From assembly GCA_945889625.1 (NCBI GenBank), contig CAMDCE010000024.1, positions 1 through 64,000 of the forward strand: a DNA stretch of 64,000 nucleotides. The letters are read 5' to 3'. This document shows, in pieces, positions 7,174 to 16,051 of this stretch. Below the pieces are notes generated by a model. The model was not told the origin of the DNA and ran no database searches. It worked only from the letters and a program-made list of their open reading frames with translations. The translations under genes were made by a program, and so were the position numbers. Position 1 is the first letter of the stretch. Each line of letters begins with the position of its first letter. This stretch comes from Asaia bogorensis (GTDB taxonomy: Bacteria; Pseudomonadota; Alphaproteobacteria; Reyranellales; Reyranellaceae).

Positions 7174-8478
7174 ATGAAACGACCGTTCCATCTCGCCTGG
7201 TTCCTGTCGCAGGGCTATGGCCCGAAGTCGTGGCGTGGCGACTGGCCGGGCAGCGACAGCGCGCGCTGGATGATGCCCGACCTGTTCATTGACCTCGCCA
7301 AGGGCATGGACCGGGCGTGCATGGACTACCTGATCATCGAGGACTCCTCGAACGTGCCCTATACCTACCAGGGCTCGCACGACACCTACCTGAAGTACGG
7401 CGCCAGCGCGCCCAAGCTCGATCCGGCGGTGCTGGTGCCCTATCTCGCCGGGGCGACGACCCATCTCGGCATCGTGCCGACGCTCTCGGTGTCGGAGTAT
7501 CCGCCGTTCCTGCTGGCCCGCCTGGTCAACTCGCTCGATCATGTGACCGAGGGGCGGGTCGGCTGGAATTGCGTCACCGGCAGCAACGATGGGGCCGCGC
7601 AGAATTACGGGCGCGACAAGCACCATCCGCACGACGAGCGCTACGACATCGCCGACGAATTCACCGATCTGGTGACCAGGCTGTGGGAGGCGTGGGAGCC
7701 CGACGCCGTGGTGCTCGATCGCGAGACGCCGCTGTTCGCCGACGGAGCCAAGGTCCATGCGGTCAACCACGAGGGCAAGTACTTCAAGTGCCGCGGGCCC
7801 TTGAACGCGCCGCGCTCGCCGCAGGGTCGCGTGCCGATCTGCCAGGCCGGCGGCTCGCCGCGCGGCCAGCAGTTCGCCTCGCGCTGGGCCGACACGATCA
7901 TCACCGAGGGCGGCGGCAGTGCCGCCAGCATGAAGGCCTATCGCGACGACGTGCGCCGCCGCGCCGTCGAGTACGGGCGCAATCCCGACGACATCAAGGT
8001 GCTGTTCCTCGCCCGGCCGATCGTCGATGTGACCATGGAGGCGGCGCGCGAACGCCAGCGGCTGGAGCGGCTTGCCGCCGAAGAGCACATCGACATGCAG
8101 CTCTCGAGCATGTCGCGCCTGACCGGCATCGACTTCTCGAAGTTCGACCTCGACGCGCCGTTGCCGGACAACCTGACCACCAACGGCCATCAATCGGCGC
8201 TCGCCAAATGGATCGGCAAGACGCCGCGCTCGATCGTGCAGAGCTATGCCAGCAAGGCCGGCATCGACTTCACCGGCACCGCCGACCATGTGGCGGGGAT
8301 GATGCAGGACATCATGGAGGAGGTGGGCGGCGACGGCTTCCTGTTCTTCAACAGCTACTTCGACCGGCGCTACGTCATGGAAGTGTGCGACGGGCTGGTG
8401 CCCGAGCTGCAGCGCCGCGGGCTCGCACGCAAGGCCTACGCGCACAGCCACCTGCGCGACAATCTGCTGGAGTTCTGA
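7174..8478 (+). CDS. LLM-class FMN-dependent monooxygenase (NtaA/SnaA/DszA family)
   Basis: A 434-residue luciferase-like flavin monooxygenase of the NtaA/SnaA/DszA group. These use FMNH2 from a partner reductase to oxidise substrates such as nitrilotriacetate or dibenzothiophene sulfone. Recognisable blocks are FHLAWFLSQGYGPKSW at the N terminus, LDHVTEGRVGWNCVTGSN around residue 125, and RSPQGRVPICQAGGSPRG around residue 213. No flavin reductase gene is nearby, so FMNH2 must come from elsewhere. A close paralogue starts 7 bp downstream in the same orientation. The upstream region contains the branched palindrome. Confidence 0.92.
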   Translation: MKRPFHLAWFLSQGYGPKSWRGDWPGSDSARWMMPDLFIDLAKGMDRACMDYLIIEDSSNVPYTYQGSHDTYLKYGASAPKLDPAVLVPYLAGATTHLGIVPTLSVSEYPPFLLARLVNSLDHVTEGRVGWNCVTGSNDGAAQNYGRDKHHPHDERYDIADEFTDLVTRLWEAWEPDAVVLDRETPLFADGAKVHAVNHEGKYFKCRGPLNAPRSPQGRVPICQAGGSPRGQQFASRWADTIITEGGGSAASMKAYRDDVRRRAVEYGRNPDDIKVLFLARPIVDVTMEAARERQRLERLAAEEHIDMQLSSMSRLTGIDFSKFDLDAPLPDNLTTNGHQSALAKWIGKTPRSIVQSYASKAGIDFTGTADHVAGMMQDIMEEVGGDGFLFFNSYFDRRYVMEVCDGLVPELQRRGLARKAYAHSHLRDNLLEF

Positions 8479-8485
8479 GGCGGCG

Positions 8486-9784
8486 ATGAAGGACCACTTC
8501 CATCTCGCCTGGTTCCTGTCGCAGGGCTACGGGCCCAAGAGCTGGCGCTCGCAGTGGCCGGGCAGCGACACAAGGCGCTGGATGATGCCCGACATCTTCA
8601 TCGATCTCGCCAGGGGCCTCGAGCGGGCGTGCATGGACTACATGATCATCGAGGATTCCTCGATGGTGCCCTACACCTACAAGGGCACGCACGACGTCTA
8701 TCTCAAATATGCCGCCAGCACGCCCAAGCTCGATCCCGCCGTGCTGGTGCCCTATCTCGCCCAGGCGACGTCGCATCTCGGCCTGGTGCCGACGCTCTCG
8801 ACCAGCGAATACCCGCCCTACCTGCTGGCGCGGCTGGTCAACACCCTCGATCACGTCACCGAGGGCCGGATCGGCTGGAACTGCGTGACAAGCAGCAACG
8901 ACGCTGCCGCCGAGAACTACGGGCACGTGGGCCAAAGGCCGCATGACGAACGCTACGACGTTGCCGACGAATTCACCGACGTCGTGACGCGGCTGTGGGA
9001 GGCCTGGGAGCCGGACGCCGTTGTGCTCGATCGCGACAAGCCGATGTTCGCGGATGGCGCCAAGGTTCACCCCATCAATCACGACGGCAAATACTTCAAG
9101 GTGCGCGGGCCGCTCAACGCGCCGCGCTCGCCGCAGGGCCGCGTGCCGATCTGCCAGGCCGGCGGCTCGCCGCGCGGCCAGGACTTTGCCTCGAAATGGG
9201 CCGAGACGATCATCACCAATGCCGTGAGCGTCGAGGGCATGAAGGCCTATCGCGAGGACGTGCGCCGCCGGGCGGTCGCGCACGGCCGCGATCCCGACAG
9301 GATCAAGGTGCTGTTCCTGGTCTATCCGCTGATCGACACCACGATGGCGGCGGCGCGCGAAAGGCGGCGTCTGGAGGTCGAGGAGTCGGGACGGCATCTC
9401 GACCTGCATCTGTCGGGCATGTCGCGCCTCACCAACATCGATTTCTCCCGGTTCCCGCTCGACGAGCCCTTGCCGGACCTGACCACCAACGGCCACCAGT
9501 CGTCATTGGCCAAATGGATCGGCAAGACGCCGCGCTCGCTGGCCGAGGGCACCAACAGCCGCCAGGGCGTCGATCTCGTCGGCACGCCCGACCATGTGGC
9601 CGGCCTGATGCAGGACATCATGCAGGAGGTCGGCGGCGACGGCTTCCTGCTGTTCAACGCCTACTTCGACCGGCGCTACATCATGGAAGTGTGCGACGGG
9701 CTGGTGCCCGAGCTGCAGCGCCGCGGCCTGACGCGCAAGGCCTACGCGCACAAGCACTTCCGCGACAATCTCCTGGAGTTCTAA
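8486..9784 (+). CDS. LLM-class FMN-dependent monooxygenase, tandem paralogue
   Basis: A 432-residue paralogue of the preceding enzyme, starting 7 bp after its stop with GAGG upstream of the ATG. The two proteins share long identical blocks (FHLAWFLSQGYGPKSW, RSPQGRVPICQAGGSPRG, the ending RDNLLEF), so they arose by tandem duplication. Differences concentrate around residues 150-155 and 240-290, where this family shapes the substrate pocket, for example NAVSVEGMKAYRED in place of EGGGSAASMKAYRDD. They may have different specificities or form mixed assemblies. Substrate unknown. Confidence 0.92.
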   Translation: MKDHFHLAWFLSQGYGPKSWRSQWPGSDTRRWMMPDIFIDLARGLERACMDYMIIEDSSMVPYTYKGTHDVYLKYAASTPKLDPAVLVPYLAQATSHLGLVPTLSTSEYPPYLLARLVNTLDHVTEGRIGWNCVTSSNDAAAENYGHVGQRPHDERYDVADEFTDVVTRLWEAWEPDAVVLDRDKPMFADGAKVHPINHDGKYFKVRGPLNAPRSPQGRVPICQAGGSPRGQDFASKWAETIITNAVSVEGMKAYREDVRRRAVAHGRDPDRIKVLFLVYPLIDTTMAAARERRRLEVEESGRHLDLHLSGMSRLTNIDFSRFPLDEPLPDLTTNGHQSSLAKWIGKTPRSLAEGTNSRQGVDLVGTPDHVAGLMQDIMQEVGGDGFLLFNAYFDRRYIMEVCDGLVPELQRRGLTRKAYAHKHFRDNLLEF

Positions 9785-9785
9785 T

Positions 9786-9837
9786 GCGCGATAGTTTTTG
9801 CTTCAGCCGTACACGATTCGATCGAAAGCTATCGCGC
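9786..9837. repeat. Short inverted repeat after the monooxygenase operon
   Basis: Arms GCGCGATAG (9786-9794) and CTATCGCGC (9829-9837) are perfect complements enclosing 34 nt. It lies directly behind the stop codon at 9784, so it could act as a transcript end. There is no following T-run, so a classic intrinsic terminator is not shown. Confidence 0.5.
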
Positions 9838-9871
9838 TCTAAAGCAAAGTCCGAGCTGAGTGAATCACCCT

Positions 9872-10000
9872 CCTCCCCTTCGCGGGTTCCGCGAAGGGGA
9901 GGTGCCCGCGTCTTACGCGGGCGGAGGGGTCAGAGGCCATGACCCCATCGTCGCGGTATGACCGCGACACTTCCCCTTCGCGGACTCCGCGAAGGGGAAG
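9872..10000. repeat. Nested palindromic intergenic repeat, copy 2 (inverted)
   Basis: The same module set as 370-490 but in reverse order: hairpins at 9872-9902, 9904-9922 (GCCCGCGTCTTACGCGGGC), 9926-9946 (central GGGGTCA/TGACCCC), 9950-9968 (GTCGCGGTATGACCGCGAC) and 9970-10000. Here both end hairpins have the long 14-bp form. It lies between the monooxygenase operon and the convergent cupin gene. Confidence 0.85.
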
Positions 10001-10030
10001 GAAGCTGATCCGACTTGGGCAGATCATGCT

Positions 10031-10570
10031 CTAATGCCGTTTTCTTCGTTTGGCGCCGACCAGAACCGCCGCAATGATGCAGGGCTGCCTGGTCCGCACG
10101 CTCCAGGAGTGATTGGTGCCTCGCTGGATGAGGACGTCGCCCTGCTTCAGCAGCTTCTCGCCCTTGTCCATGATGGCGTAGATCTCGCCCTTGAGCACGA
10201 TGATGTAGTCGACGGTCGCCGTCGTGTGCATCATTGGATCGCCCGACCCATGATCCGGCGCGCCGCCGGCGCCGATCGAAGCGAAGGCAGCCTTGGCATC
10301 GGCCGTCTTGCGCCACGTGGCATCGGGCGGAATTTCCACGATGCGAAGGATCGTGCCGTTTGGCGGCGGCTCGAGCCTGATCTTTCCCGCTCCGGCATCG
10401 GCGTTGCCGCTGTTGGAGGCAGGCGAAGTCTTCGTCCGCCACAGATCGGTCAAGGCCACGCCCGGCATCGACGCCATCTCGCGGACATTCGGCGCCTTGC
10501 CGTCGGCGATGAAGACCGACTTGCCGTCCTTGTCGTGCCCGGTGACGACACGGCGGATGCGCTGGACCAT
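10031..10570 (-). CDS. Cupin-domain protein
   Basis: A 179-residue protein with a single C-terminal cupin barrel: GDPMMHTTATVDYIIVLKGE (first cupin motif, with unusual spacing and one visible histidine) and GDVLIQRGTNHSWSVRT (second motif, with the conserved glycine and histidine). The N-terminal half starts MVQRIRRVVTGHDKDGKSVF, as in cupins found beside aromatic or hydroxy-acid catabolic genes. The ATG at 10570 is chosen because AGAGGAGATC precedes it. The gene diverges from the enolase-superfamily gene at 10633 with a 62-bp shared promoter region. Ligand unknown. Confidence 0.85.
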   Translation of the reverse strand: MVQRIRRVVTGHDKDGKSVFIADGKAPNVREMASMPGVALTDLWRTKTSPASNSGNADAGAGKIRLEPPPNGTILRIVEIPPDATWRKTADAKAAFASIGAGGAPDHGSGDPMMHTTATVDYIIVLKGEIYAIMDKGEKLLKQGDVLIQRGTNHSWSVRTRQPCIIAAVLVGAKRRKRH

Positions 10571-10632
10571 GCGGGATCTCCTCTGCACGCGGTTCGATCT
10601 GGTGCTAGCCTGCGATCATCGGAGGAAACACC

Positions 10633-11727
10633 ATGAAAATCACCGGCTACGAAGCGACCACGTTGAAAGTTCCGGAAGACGACCCGCTGGCCAACATGCC
10701 CGAGGAGGCCGGCCGGACCCGGCCCATCGTCATCCTGCGCCTGCGCACCGATAACGGGATCGAGGGCATTGGCGTCACCTTCTATGGCGGCAGGATGACC
10801 GGCAGCCTGCGCGTCGCCGTCGAGGAGCTGGCCGCCCTCACCGTCGGCGAGGACCCGTCGCGGATCGAGATGATCATCGAGAAGCTGCGCAAGGGCACCG
10901 GCGATTCCTGCGGGCCCGGCGGCATCTTCACCCTGGCGCTGTCGGCGATCGACGTGGCGCTGTGGGACATCAAGGGCAAGGCGCTGGATCAGCCGTTGTG
11001 GAAGCTGCTGGGCGGCCATCGCGACAGGGTCGCGACCTATGCCTCCGGGTCGCTGCGTCGCGGCTTGACCGACGCCCAGGCGCAGCGTGCCGCGCAAATC
11101 CTGGTGCAGAAGGGCTTCACGGAGATGAAGACCCAGATGGCCCTGCCGGGCAATCCGACGCCGGCCGAGGAAGTCCGCCGCGTGCGCGTGGTGCGCGATG
11201 CGATCGGTCCGGACATCAAGCTGATGTGCGACATCAACCAGCGCTGGCGACCGGAGCAGGCGATCGATATCGGCAGCCGTGTCGAGGACGTCGGCCTGTT
11301 CTGGCTGGAGGACGTGACCGCCGCCGACGACTACCAGGGCCTCGCCCGTGTCACCGCAGCACTCAAGACTCCCGTCGCCGGCGGCGAGTATGTCTGGGGC
11401 ATCGTGCCCTTCCGCCACATGATCGAGGCACGCTCGGTCGACATCGTCATGATCGACCTCTGTCGGGTGGGCGGTGTCACCCAATGGATGAAGGTCGCCG
11501 GCATGGCGGAGGCCTTCAACCTGCCGGTCGTCAGCCACGTCATGCCGGAGATGCTGGTGCATGTCGTCGCCGCGTGCCCGAACGGGCTCACGGTCGAATA
11601 CATGCCATGGATGCTGGCGCTCTATGAGGAGACGCCGGCGATCGAGAAGGGTCAGCTCGTCCTGACAGACAAGCCGGGGCTGGGGCTCAAGTTCGACGAA
11701 AAGGCGATCGCGTCGTTCAAGGCCTGA
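10633..11727 (+). CDS. Mandelate racemase/muconate lactonizing-type enolase-superfamily enzyme
   Basis: A 364-residue enolase-superfamily protein. The N-terminal capping domain covers about residues 1-125 and the C-terminal barrel carries the expected acid residues: MCDINQRWRPEQA (Asp), LFWLEDVTAADD (Glu) and TPVAGGEYVWG (Glu), with KTQM as the candidate base motif. VVSHVMPEM supplies the histidine near the last strand. These residues bind Mg2+ and abstract an alpha proton from a carboxylate. A strong GGAGG precedes the ATG. The substrate, probably a sugar acid or similar hydroxy acid, cannot be fixed from sequence. Confidence 0.9.
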   Translation: MKITGYEATTLKVPEDDPLANMPEEAGRTRPIVILRLRTDNGIEGIGVTFYGGRMTGSLRVAVEELAALTVGEDPSRIEMIIEKLRKGTGDSCGPGGIFTLALSAIDVALWDIKGKALDQPLWKLLGGHRDRVATYASGSLRRGLTDAQAQRAAQILVQKGFTEMKTQMALPGNPTPAEEVRRVRVVRDAIGPDIKLMCDINQRWRPEQAIDIGSRVEDVGLFWLEDVTAADDYQGLARVTAALKTPVAGGEYVWGIVPFRHMIEARSVDIVMIDLCRVGGVTQWMKVAGMAEAFNLPVVSHVMPEMLVHVVAACPNGLTVEYMPWMLALYEETPAIEKGQLVLTDKPGLGLKFDEKAIASFKA

Positions 11728-12349
11728 GCAGGAAAAGCGTGAGCAGCAGGAGGGCCGCCGGGACGAGCAGGGGATAGGCGAAGGCGGGAACAAGAAGCGC
11801 GCCGGCGATCGCGCCCGCCAGGTAGCCGATCCAGGTCAGCGCGAGCAGCCGCGGATGGGCGGCAGAGGGCGGTGGCCGGTCCTGTCCCGGCCAAAGCCAG
11901 TCGAGTGCGGCGTCGGCGGTTCGCGCCAGCGTGCTGGTGACCACCACCGTGCTCACCGCGACGCCGCCGAACCGGGTGATGGCGGCGGCCTGCAGGCCCA
12001 TGGCGAGGGCGACAATCAGCACGGCCATCTCCGGGCCGATGCCGAGAAAGCCAACGCCGGCAATGAGCACGGCCTCCAGCAGGAGACTGGCCGCCGGTCC
12101 TCTCAGCAGCCGCAGCAGCAGGCACGACAGCATGGCGCCCAGGAAGAAGGCGAGCAGGGGTGCTGCGTGGTGCCAGGCGCCGAGGTAGTCGCGCTCGGCG
12201 ACCGCGATGCCGGCCAGCACGGTGTTGCCCGTCATGTTGGCGGCAAATACACCGCCCATGGTGATGAAGCCCACGGCGTCGGCCATGCCGGCAACGATCG
12301 TCAGCAGGGTCGCCTGGACAACATGCCGGCCCGGGATCGTCCTCAACAC
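11717..12349 (-). CDS. DUF1275 (YoaK-family) membrane protein
   Basis: A 210-residue integral membrane protein with about six hydrophobic helices. The family signature VAGMADAVGFITMGGVFAAN followed by MTGNTVLAGIA lies in the first 45 residues. A second block, GLQAAAITRFGGVAVSTVVV, is also typical. Function of the family is unknown. The GTG at 12349 is preferred: a GGGGG run precedes it and the family rarely extends further. The 3' end overlaps the convergent enolase-superfamily gene by 11 bp. Confidence 0.82.
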   Translation of the reverse strand: MLRTIPGRHVVQATLLTIVAGMADAVGFITMGGVFAANMTGNTVLAGIAVAERDYLGAWHHAAPLLAFFLGAMLSCLLLRLLRGPAASLLLEAVLIAGVGFLGIGPEMAVLIVALAMGLQAAAITRFGGVAVSTVVVTSTLARTADAALDWLWPGQDRPPPSAAHPRLLALTWIGYLAGAIAGALLVPAFAYPLLVPAALLLLTLFLLRP

Positions 12350-12507
12350 CGATCGGCCCCCAAAATGATCACTGCCCCGGTCCCCGGCTTTGACCGGCGC
12401 CCGGCAGAACTGGATAATGTTTTTCCCAAGACCCCTGTCAACTGCGTCACGACGGCGGCGCCGCAGGGCCTTGGGCCCGGGAACTGAACTATTGGAGCAA
12501 TCCCAAG

Positions 12508-12963
12508 ATGGCACGATCACACCCCGTAGACGTCCACGTCGGCTCACGGATGCGTCAACGGCGTACTCTGCTCGGCATGAGCCAGACCAAGCTTGGCAAT
12601 GCGGTCGGCCTGACCTTCCAGCAGATCCAGAAGTACGAGCGCGGCTCCAACCGCATCGGCTCGAGCCGCCTGTTCGAATTCTCCAAGGTGCTGGACGTGC
12701 CGGTGTCGCATTTCTTCGAGGACATGCCGTCCAATGCGCTGGCCGGCCGGCCGATGTCGGGCCGCGGCCGCAAGGGCTTCGGCGAGGCGGGCACGCCGTT
12801 CGAACAGGACAAGGATCCGCTGATCAAGCGCGAGACGCTCGAGCTGGTGCGGGCCTACTACAAGATCCGCGAGCCCCGGGTGCGCAAGCGCATCTTCGAG
12901 ACCGTCAAGGCAGTCGGTGCCGCCAGCCATGCCGAGGCAATGGGCGGCCGCAAGAAACACTGA
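12508..12963 (+). CDS. XRE-family transcriptional regulator
   Basis: A 151-residue DNA-binding protein. An XRE helix-turn-helix occupies about residues 11-65: RMRQRRTLLGMSQTKLGNAV, then GLTFQQIQKYERGSNRIGSS and LFEFSKVLDVPVSHFFED. The C-terminal part, with REPRVRKRIFETVKAVG, is the usual extension in alphaproteobacterial single-domain XRE regulators. Target genes are unknown. It diverges from the DUF1275 gene, so the 158 bp between them could be its operator region. GGAG lies upstream of the ATG. Confidence 0.88.
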   Translation: MARSHPVDVHVGSRMRQRRTLLGMSQTKLGNAVGLTFQQIQKYERGSNRIGSSRLFEFSKVLDVPVSHFFEDMPSNALAGRPMSGRGRKGFGEAGTPFEQDKDPLIKRETLELVRAYYKIREPRVRKRIFETVKAVGAASHAEAMGGRKKH

Positions 12964-12972
12964 AGGCGCCTT

Positions 12973-13259
12973 TCAGCGGGTAGCGACGCAGGCGTAGACC
13001 AGCGGTCCCGTGTCGACGTCCCGCTTGGTCGCAGCCAGCGCTGCCGGGGCGATCGACTGGCGGATCTCGTCGGCCGCCACCGGCTGCACGTTCTTGAAGA
13101 AGGCGAAGACGTTCGGGTCGCGCTTCAGCGAGCGAGGATCGGCAAAGGCCGCGACCTGTTCGCGGGCGGCGGCGGGCTTGCCGAGATGAAGTCGATGAAA
13201 CGGGGCATCTGCAGGACGCCGACGTGGAGGGCAAAAGCCAGCAGGACCACACCGCCCAT
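12973..13259 (-). pseudogene. Frameshifted small membrane-anchored protein gene
   Basis: From an ATG at 13259 the frame reads MGGVVLLAFALHVGVLQMPR, a good N-terminal transmembrane segment, then FIDFIS before becoming low-complexity and stopping. Moving one frame near 13175-13185 gives a continuation, KPAAAREQVAAFADPRSLKR and then DPNVFAFFKNVQPVAADEIR, to the stop at 12973. The parts look like one gene split by a single-base indel in a GCC-rich run. A sequencing error would give the same picture. I do not recognise the family. Confidence 0.45.
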
Positions 13260-13271
13260 GCCGTAGCGGAC

Positions 13272-13466
13272 TCACCGCAGGACGTCGATCGACGGCAGCG
13301 CGGCACCACGGCACTGCGACGCATCGACGAACTGCAGAGCCACGATCTTATCGTCCGCATCGAGGACAAGGACGACAAGCGGCGAACCATCATCAGGCTT
13401 ACCGACGCAGGCCTCAAAGCCGTCGAGAAGTTCTTCGAGGCCTGTCTCGAACGTCGCCAGGCCTGA
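13272..13466 (+). pseudogene. MarR-like winged-helix fragment (C-terminal part)
   Basis: The frame encodes TTALRRIDELQSHDLIVRIE followed by DKDDKRRTIIRLTDAGLKAV and EKFFEACLERRQA. That is the recognition helix, wing and last helix of a MarR-type regulator. The N-terminal dimerisation helices are absent, and the sequence upstream of about 13272 belongs to the antisense membrane-protein remnant. It therefore appears to be a truncated gene rather than an active repressor. Together with the neighbouring frameshifted gene it marks a decaying 500-bp patch. Confidence 0.55.
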
Positions 13467-13480
13467 CCTTCCGGCAGGTC

Positions 13481-14866
13481 CTACGGCAGCGCGTCGGGCG
13501 AGAAGCCGGCCGGCGGCGTGAAGCGCGTCCGGAAGGTCCTGGACCACGCGGCATTGGCCACGCGCTGCGCTTCTTTCAGGATCGCCGGCTCGTCCATCGT
13601 CAGCACGGCGCCGTCCTTCATCAGCCACCTGCCGTCGACCATGACCGACTGCACGTCGCGCGCCTGGCCGTTGTGGACGAAGTCGGAGACCACGCGCAGC
13701 ACCGGGATCAAGTGGGCGCGCTGCAGGTCGATCATGATCAGGTCGGCCTTGTTGCCCGCCGCCAGCCAGCCGCCGTCGGGCACGCCGAGCGCCCGGTAGC
13801 CGTTGCGTGTCGCCCAGCGCAGCACCTGTTCGGGCGAGGGGTTGCGGCCGTCCTCGCGGCGGACGCGCTCCATGAACAGGCCGGTGCGCACCACCTCGAC
13901 CATGTCCTCGGCCATGTTGTCGGAGCCCATGCCGACATTGCAGCCATAGGTCTCGAGGTCGGCGACGCGCGGGCTGAGACCGCGGCGCGCGGCGATGGCC
14001 GAGTTGAACGAGACGTTGACCTTCGCCTGTCCCAGGATCTTCTCCTCGGCCGGCTCCATGCAGCGGCAGTGGGCGCAGATCACCTTGTCGTTCAGGAAGC
14101 CCAGGTCGGCGAGATACTCGGTGGGCAGGCGGTTGCGATGCGCCCGCACCGCGGCGACCTCGCCCCAGATCTGGTTGAGATGGATGGTGATGCGGGTGTC
14201 GAGCTGCTTCTGCAGCGCGCTCAGATCGCCCAGCAGCTCGGGCGAGCACATGTCGGGTGCCCAGGCCGAGATGGCGATGCGGATGCGGCCGTCCGCCTTG
14301 CCGTTCCAGTCGCGGTGGTTGCGCTCGATGTTCCTGATGTGGCCCTGGCCCAGCGCGCGATCGAGCTGGTAGGGCGCGGGATCGCCGATCGAGGTGCCGA
14401 TGCGATCGTAGGCGCGCTCGGCCAGCAGCCAGCGCATGCCGGTGTCGCCGAGCGCCCCGGCATAGTGATCGATGTCGTTGGAGTCCTCGAGCACGTGCGT
14501 CGTGCCGCTGCGCAGCGCCTCGAGCGCGCCGAGCTGCGCCATAGTGCGCCGTTCCTCCGGCGTCATGTCGGGCAATGGGATCGGCGACAGCCCTCCGGAG
14601 AACGGCGGCTTGTGCGACGGCGAGAGATCCTCGAACACGCCGCGCGCCAGGGTCATGGTGAGATGGGTGTGGATGTTGCAGAAGCCGGGCATGACCATCT
14701 TGCCGGTGCCGTCGACCTTTTCGGCGCCGGGATAGCGGGCCAGGATCTCGGCGCTGGGACCGACGGCTGCGATGCGGTTGCCCTCGACCGCGACGGCGCC
14801 GCCGTAATGGACGGTGTCCTGGTCGTCGATGGTGACGACCGCGGCGTTGTGGATGACGATAGTCAT
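13481..14866 (-). CDS. TrzA/AtzA/SsnA-type amidohydrolase
   Basis: A 461-residue metal-dependent amidohydrolase of the chlorohydrolase/deaminase branch. The binuclear-site motif MPGFCNIHTHLTM lies around residues 59-71, ITIHLNQIWGE gives the strand-5 His, and VGMGSDNMAEDM the final Asp. The C-terminal beta-sandwich segment ADLIMIDLQRAHLIPV is intact. Relatives deaminate or dechlorinate s-triazines, guanine or adenosine derivatives. Its start lies 4 bp after the stop of the 2OG-oxygenase gene, so the two are an operon. Substrate unknown. Confidence 0.9.
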   Translation of the reverse strand: MTIVIHNAAVVTIDDQDTVHYGGAVAVEGNRIAAVGPSAEILARYPGAEKVDGTGKMVMPGFCNIHTHLTMTLARGVFEDLSPSHKPPFSGGLSPIPLPDMTPEERRTMAQLGALEALRSGTTHVLEDSNDIDHYAGALGDTGMRWLLAERAYDRIGTSIGDPAPYQLDRALGQGHIRNIERNHRDWNGKADGRIRIAISAWAPDMCSPELLGDLSALQKQLDTRITIHLNQIWGEVAAVRAHRNRLPTEYLADLGFLNDKVICAHCRCMEPAEEKILGQAKVNVSFNSAIAARRGLSPRVADLETYGCNVGMGSDNMAEDMVEVVRTGLFMERVRREDGRNPSPEQVLRWATRNGYRALGVPDGGWLAAGNKADLIMIDLQRAHLIPVLRVVSDFVHNGQARDVQSVMVDGRWLMKDGAVLTMDEPAILKEAQRVANAAWSRTFRTRFTPPAGFSPDALP

Positions 14867-14870
14867 GTCG

Positions 14871-15923
14871 TCAGTTCGCCTGCAGCTTGACGCCGTCGGC
14901 GTCGCGCACGTGGTCGTAATTCTGGCTCTGGTACCAGCTCATCCACTGGGCGTAGGTCGTGGGCTCGAACTTCGGCGGATGGGCGGCGTCGGTGCACGAC
15001 GGCAGGCACGTCATCACGTGATCGATGGTGCAGTCGAAGAAGAAGGGGATGGCATAGCGATCGCCGCCCGAGCGGTTGACCACGCGATGCGGCGTGGCGC
15101 GAAAGCGTCCATTGCTCCAGCGATTGAGCATCTGGCCGCTGTTGACCAGGAATGAGCCCTCGATCGCCGGCGCGTCGATCCAGCGGCCCGATGCGGTGCG
15201 CAGCGACAGGCCGGGGATCCTGTTCTGCGCCAGCAGGGTCATGAACGAGGTGTCGGCGTGCGGCGCCAGGCCATACTCGTTGTGGTCGAGGTGCGGCGTG
15301 TAGGGATAGTGCGACATGCGCAGCGTATATTGCGGCTCGCGGAAGGCCGGCCCGAAGTAGTCGGCCGGCAGGTCGAGCGCCACGGCATAGAGCGGCAGCA
15401 TGGCCAGCGAGAGCCCCTCCATTTCTTGGCAGTAGGTCACGATGGTTTCGCGGAAACCCGGCAATGCGGCCGGCCACTGATTGGCGCCGCGAAAACGCTT
15501 GTTGGCAATCACGTCGGGATGATCGGCCGGCAGGTCGCGTTTCACGAAATAGGCTTCGTTGAGGTTGGGCTTGTTGTTGGTGCTGACGTCGGAATGGCGC
15601 GTCGTGGCGGCCTTCATCGCCAGATAGCCGATATTGTGCTCGTCGATCTTGAGCTTGAGCTTCCCCTCGATCGGCTGGGCATGGAAGCGCGCCACTTCGG
15701 CGAATACCTTGTCGACCAGGACCTGCGGCACGCGATGGCCTTTCAGGAACCAGAAGCCGACGTCCTCGTAGGCGTGCCGCAGCTGGCGGGCACAGTCCTG
15801 GAGCGCCGCCGGGTCGCCGGCCAGGACACCCGAGATGTCGATGACCGGAATTTCGTCGCTGTCGGTCAGGACCGCGGTGGCGTTGGCAGATGTAGCAGAG
15901 GAAACATTGAGCGCTTCACCCAT
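14871..15923 (-). CDS. 2-oxoglutarate/Fe(II) dioxygenase (isopenicillin N synthase-like)
   Basis: A 350-residue non-haem iron dioxygenase. The N-terminal DIOX_N segment begins IPVIDISGVLAGD. The jelly-roll core carries the iron motif YGLAPHADTSFMTLL (His, Asp) and ATPHRVVNRSGGDRYAIPFF (second His, and the Arg region that binds 2-oxoglutarate). ATG 15923 is chosen because AGGAGG precedes it by 8 bp, rather than the ATG at 15956. It is the first gene of an operon with the amidohydrolase, suggesting oxidation followed by hydrolysis of a nitrogenous or cyclic compound (inference). Confidence 0.9.
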   Translation of the reverse strand: MGEALNVSSATSANATAVLTDSDEIPVIDISGVLAGDPAALQDCARQLRHAYEDVGFWFLKGHRVPQVLVDKVFAEVARFHAQPIEGKLKLKIDEHNIGYLAMKAATTRHSDVSTNNKPNLNEAYFVKRDLPADHPDVIANKRFRGANQWPAALPGFRETIVTYCQEMEGLSLAMLPLYAVALDLPADYFGPAFREPQYTLRMSHYPYTPHLDHNEYGLAPHADTSFMTLLAQNRIPGLSLRTASGRWIDAPAIEGSFLVNSGQMLNRWSNGRFRATPHRVVNRSGGDRYAIPFFFDCTIDHVMTCLPSCTDAAHPPKFEPTTYAQWMSWYQSQNYDHVRDADGVKLQAN

Positions 15924-15966
15924 GATCGTGGCCTCCTGCGCCAAGAGTCGGTTCAAAGTGAAGTTT

Positions 15967-15989
15967 CGTCAAGCGCAAGGCTTTTGACG
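15967..15989. promoter_or_regulatory. Small dyad between divergent genes
   Basis: CGTCAA (15967) and TTGACG (15984) form a 6-bp inverted repeat with an 11-bp spacer in the 128-bp gap between the divergent oxygenase and RraA-like genes. Placement suits an operator for a shared regulator. No regulator gene is adjacent, and a 6-bp dyad can occur by chance. Confidence 0.3.
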
Positions 15990-16051
15990 AGCAAGGACCG
16001 GGCCATTGGGGTAGAACGGACATCCAACGCCAGAAGGGGAAACGCTTACAC

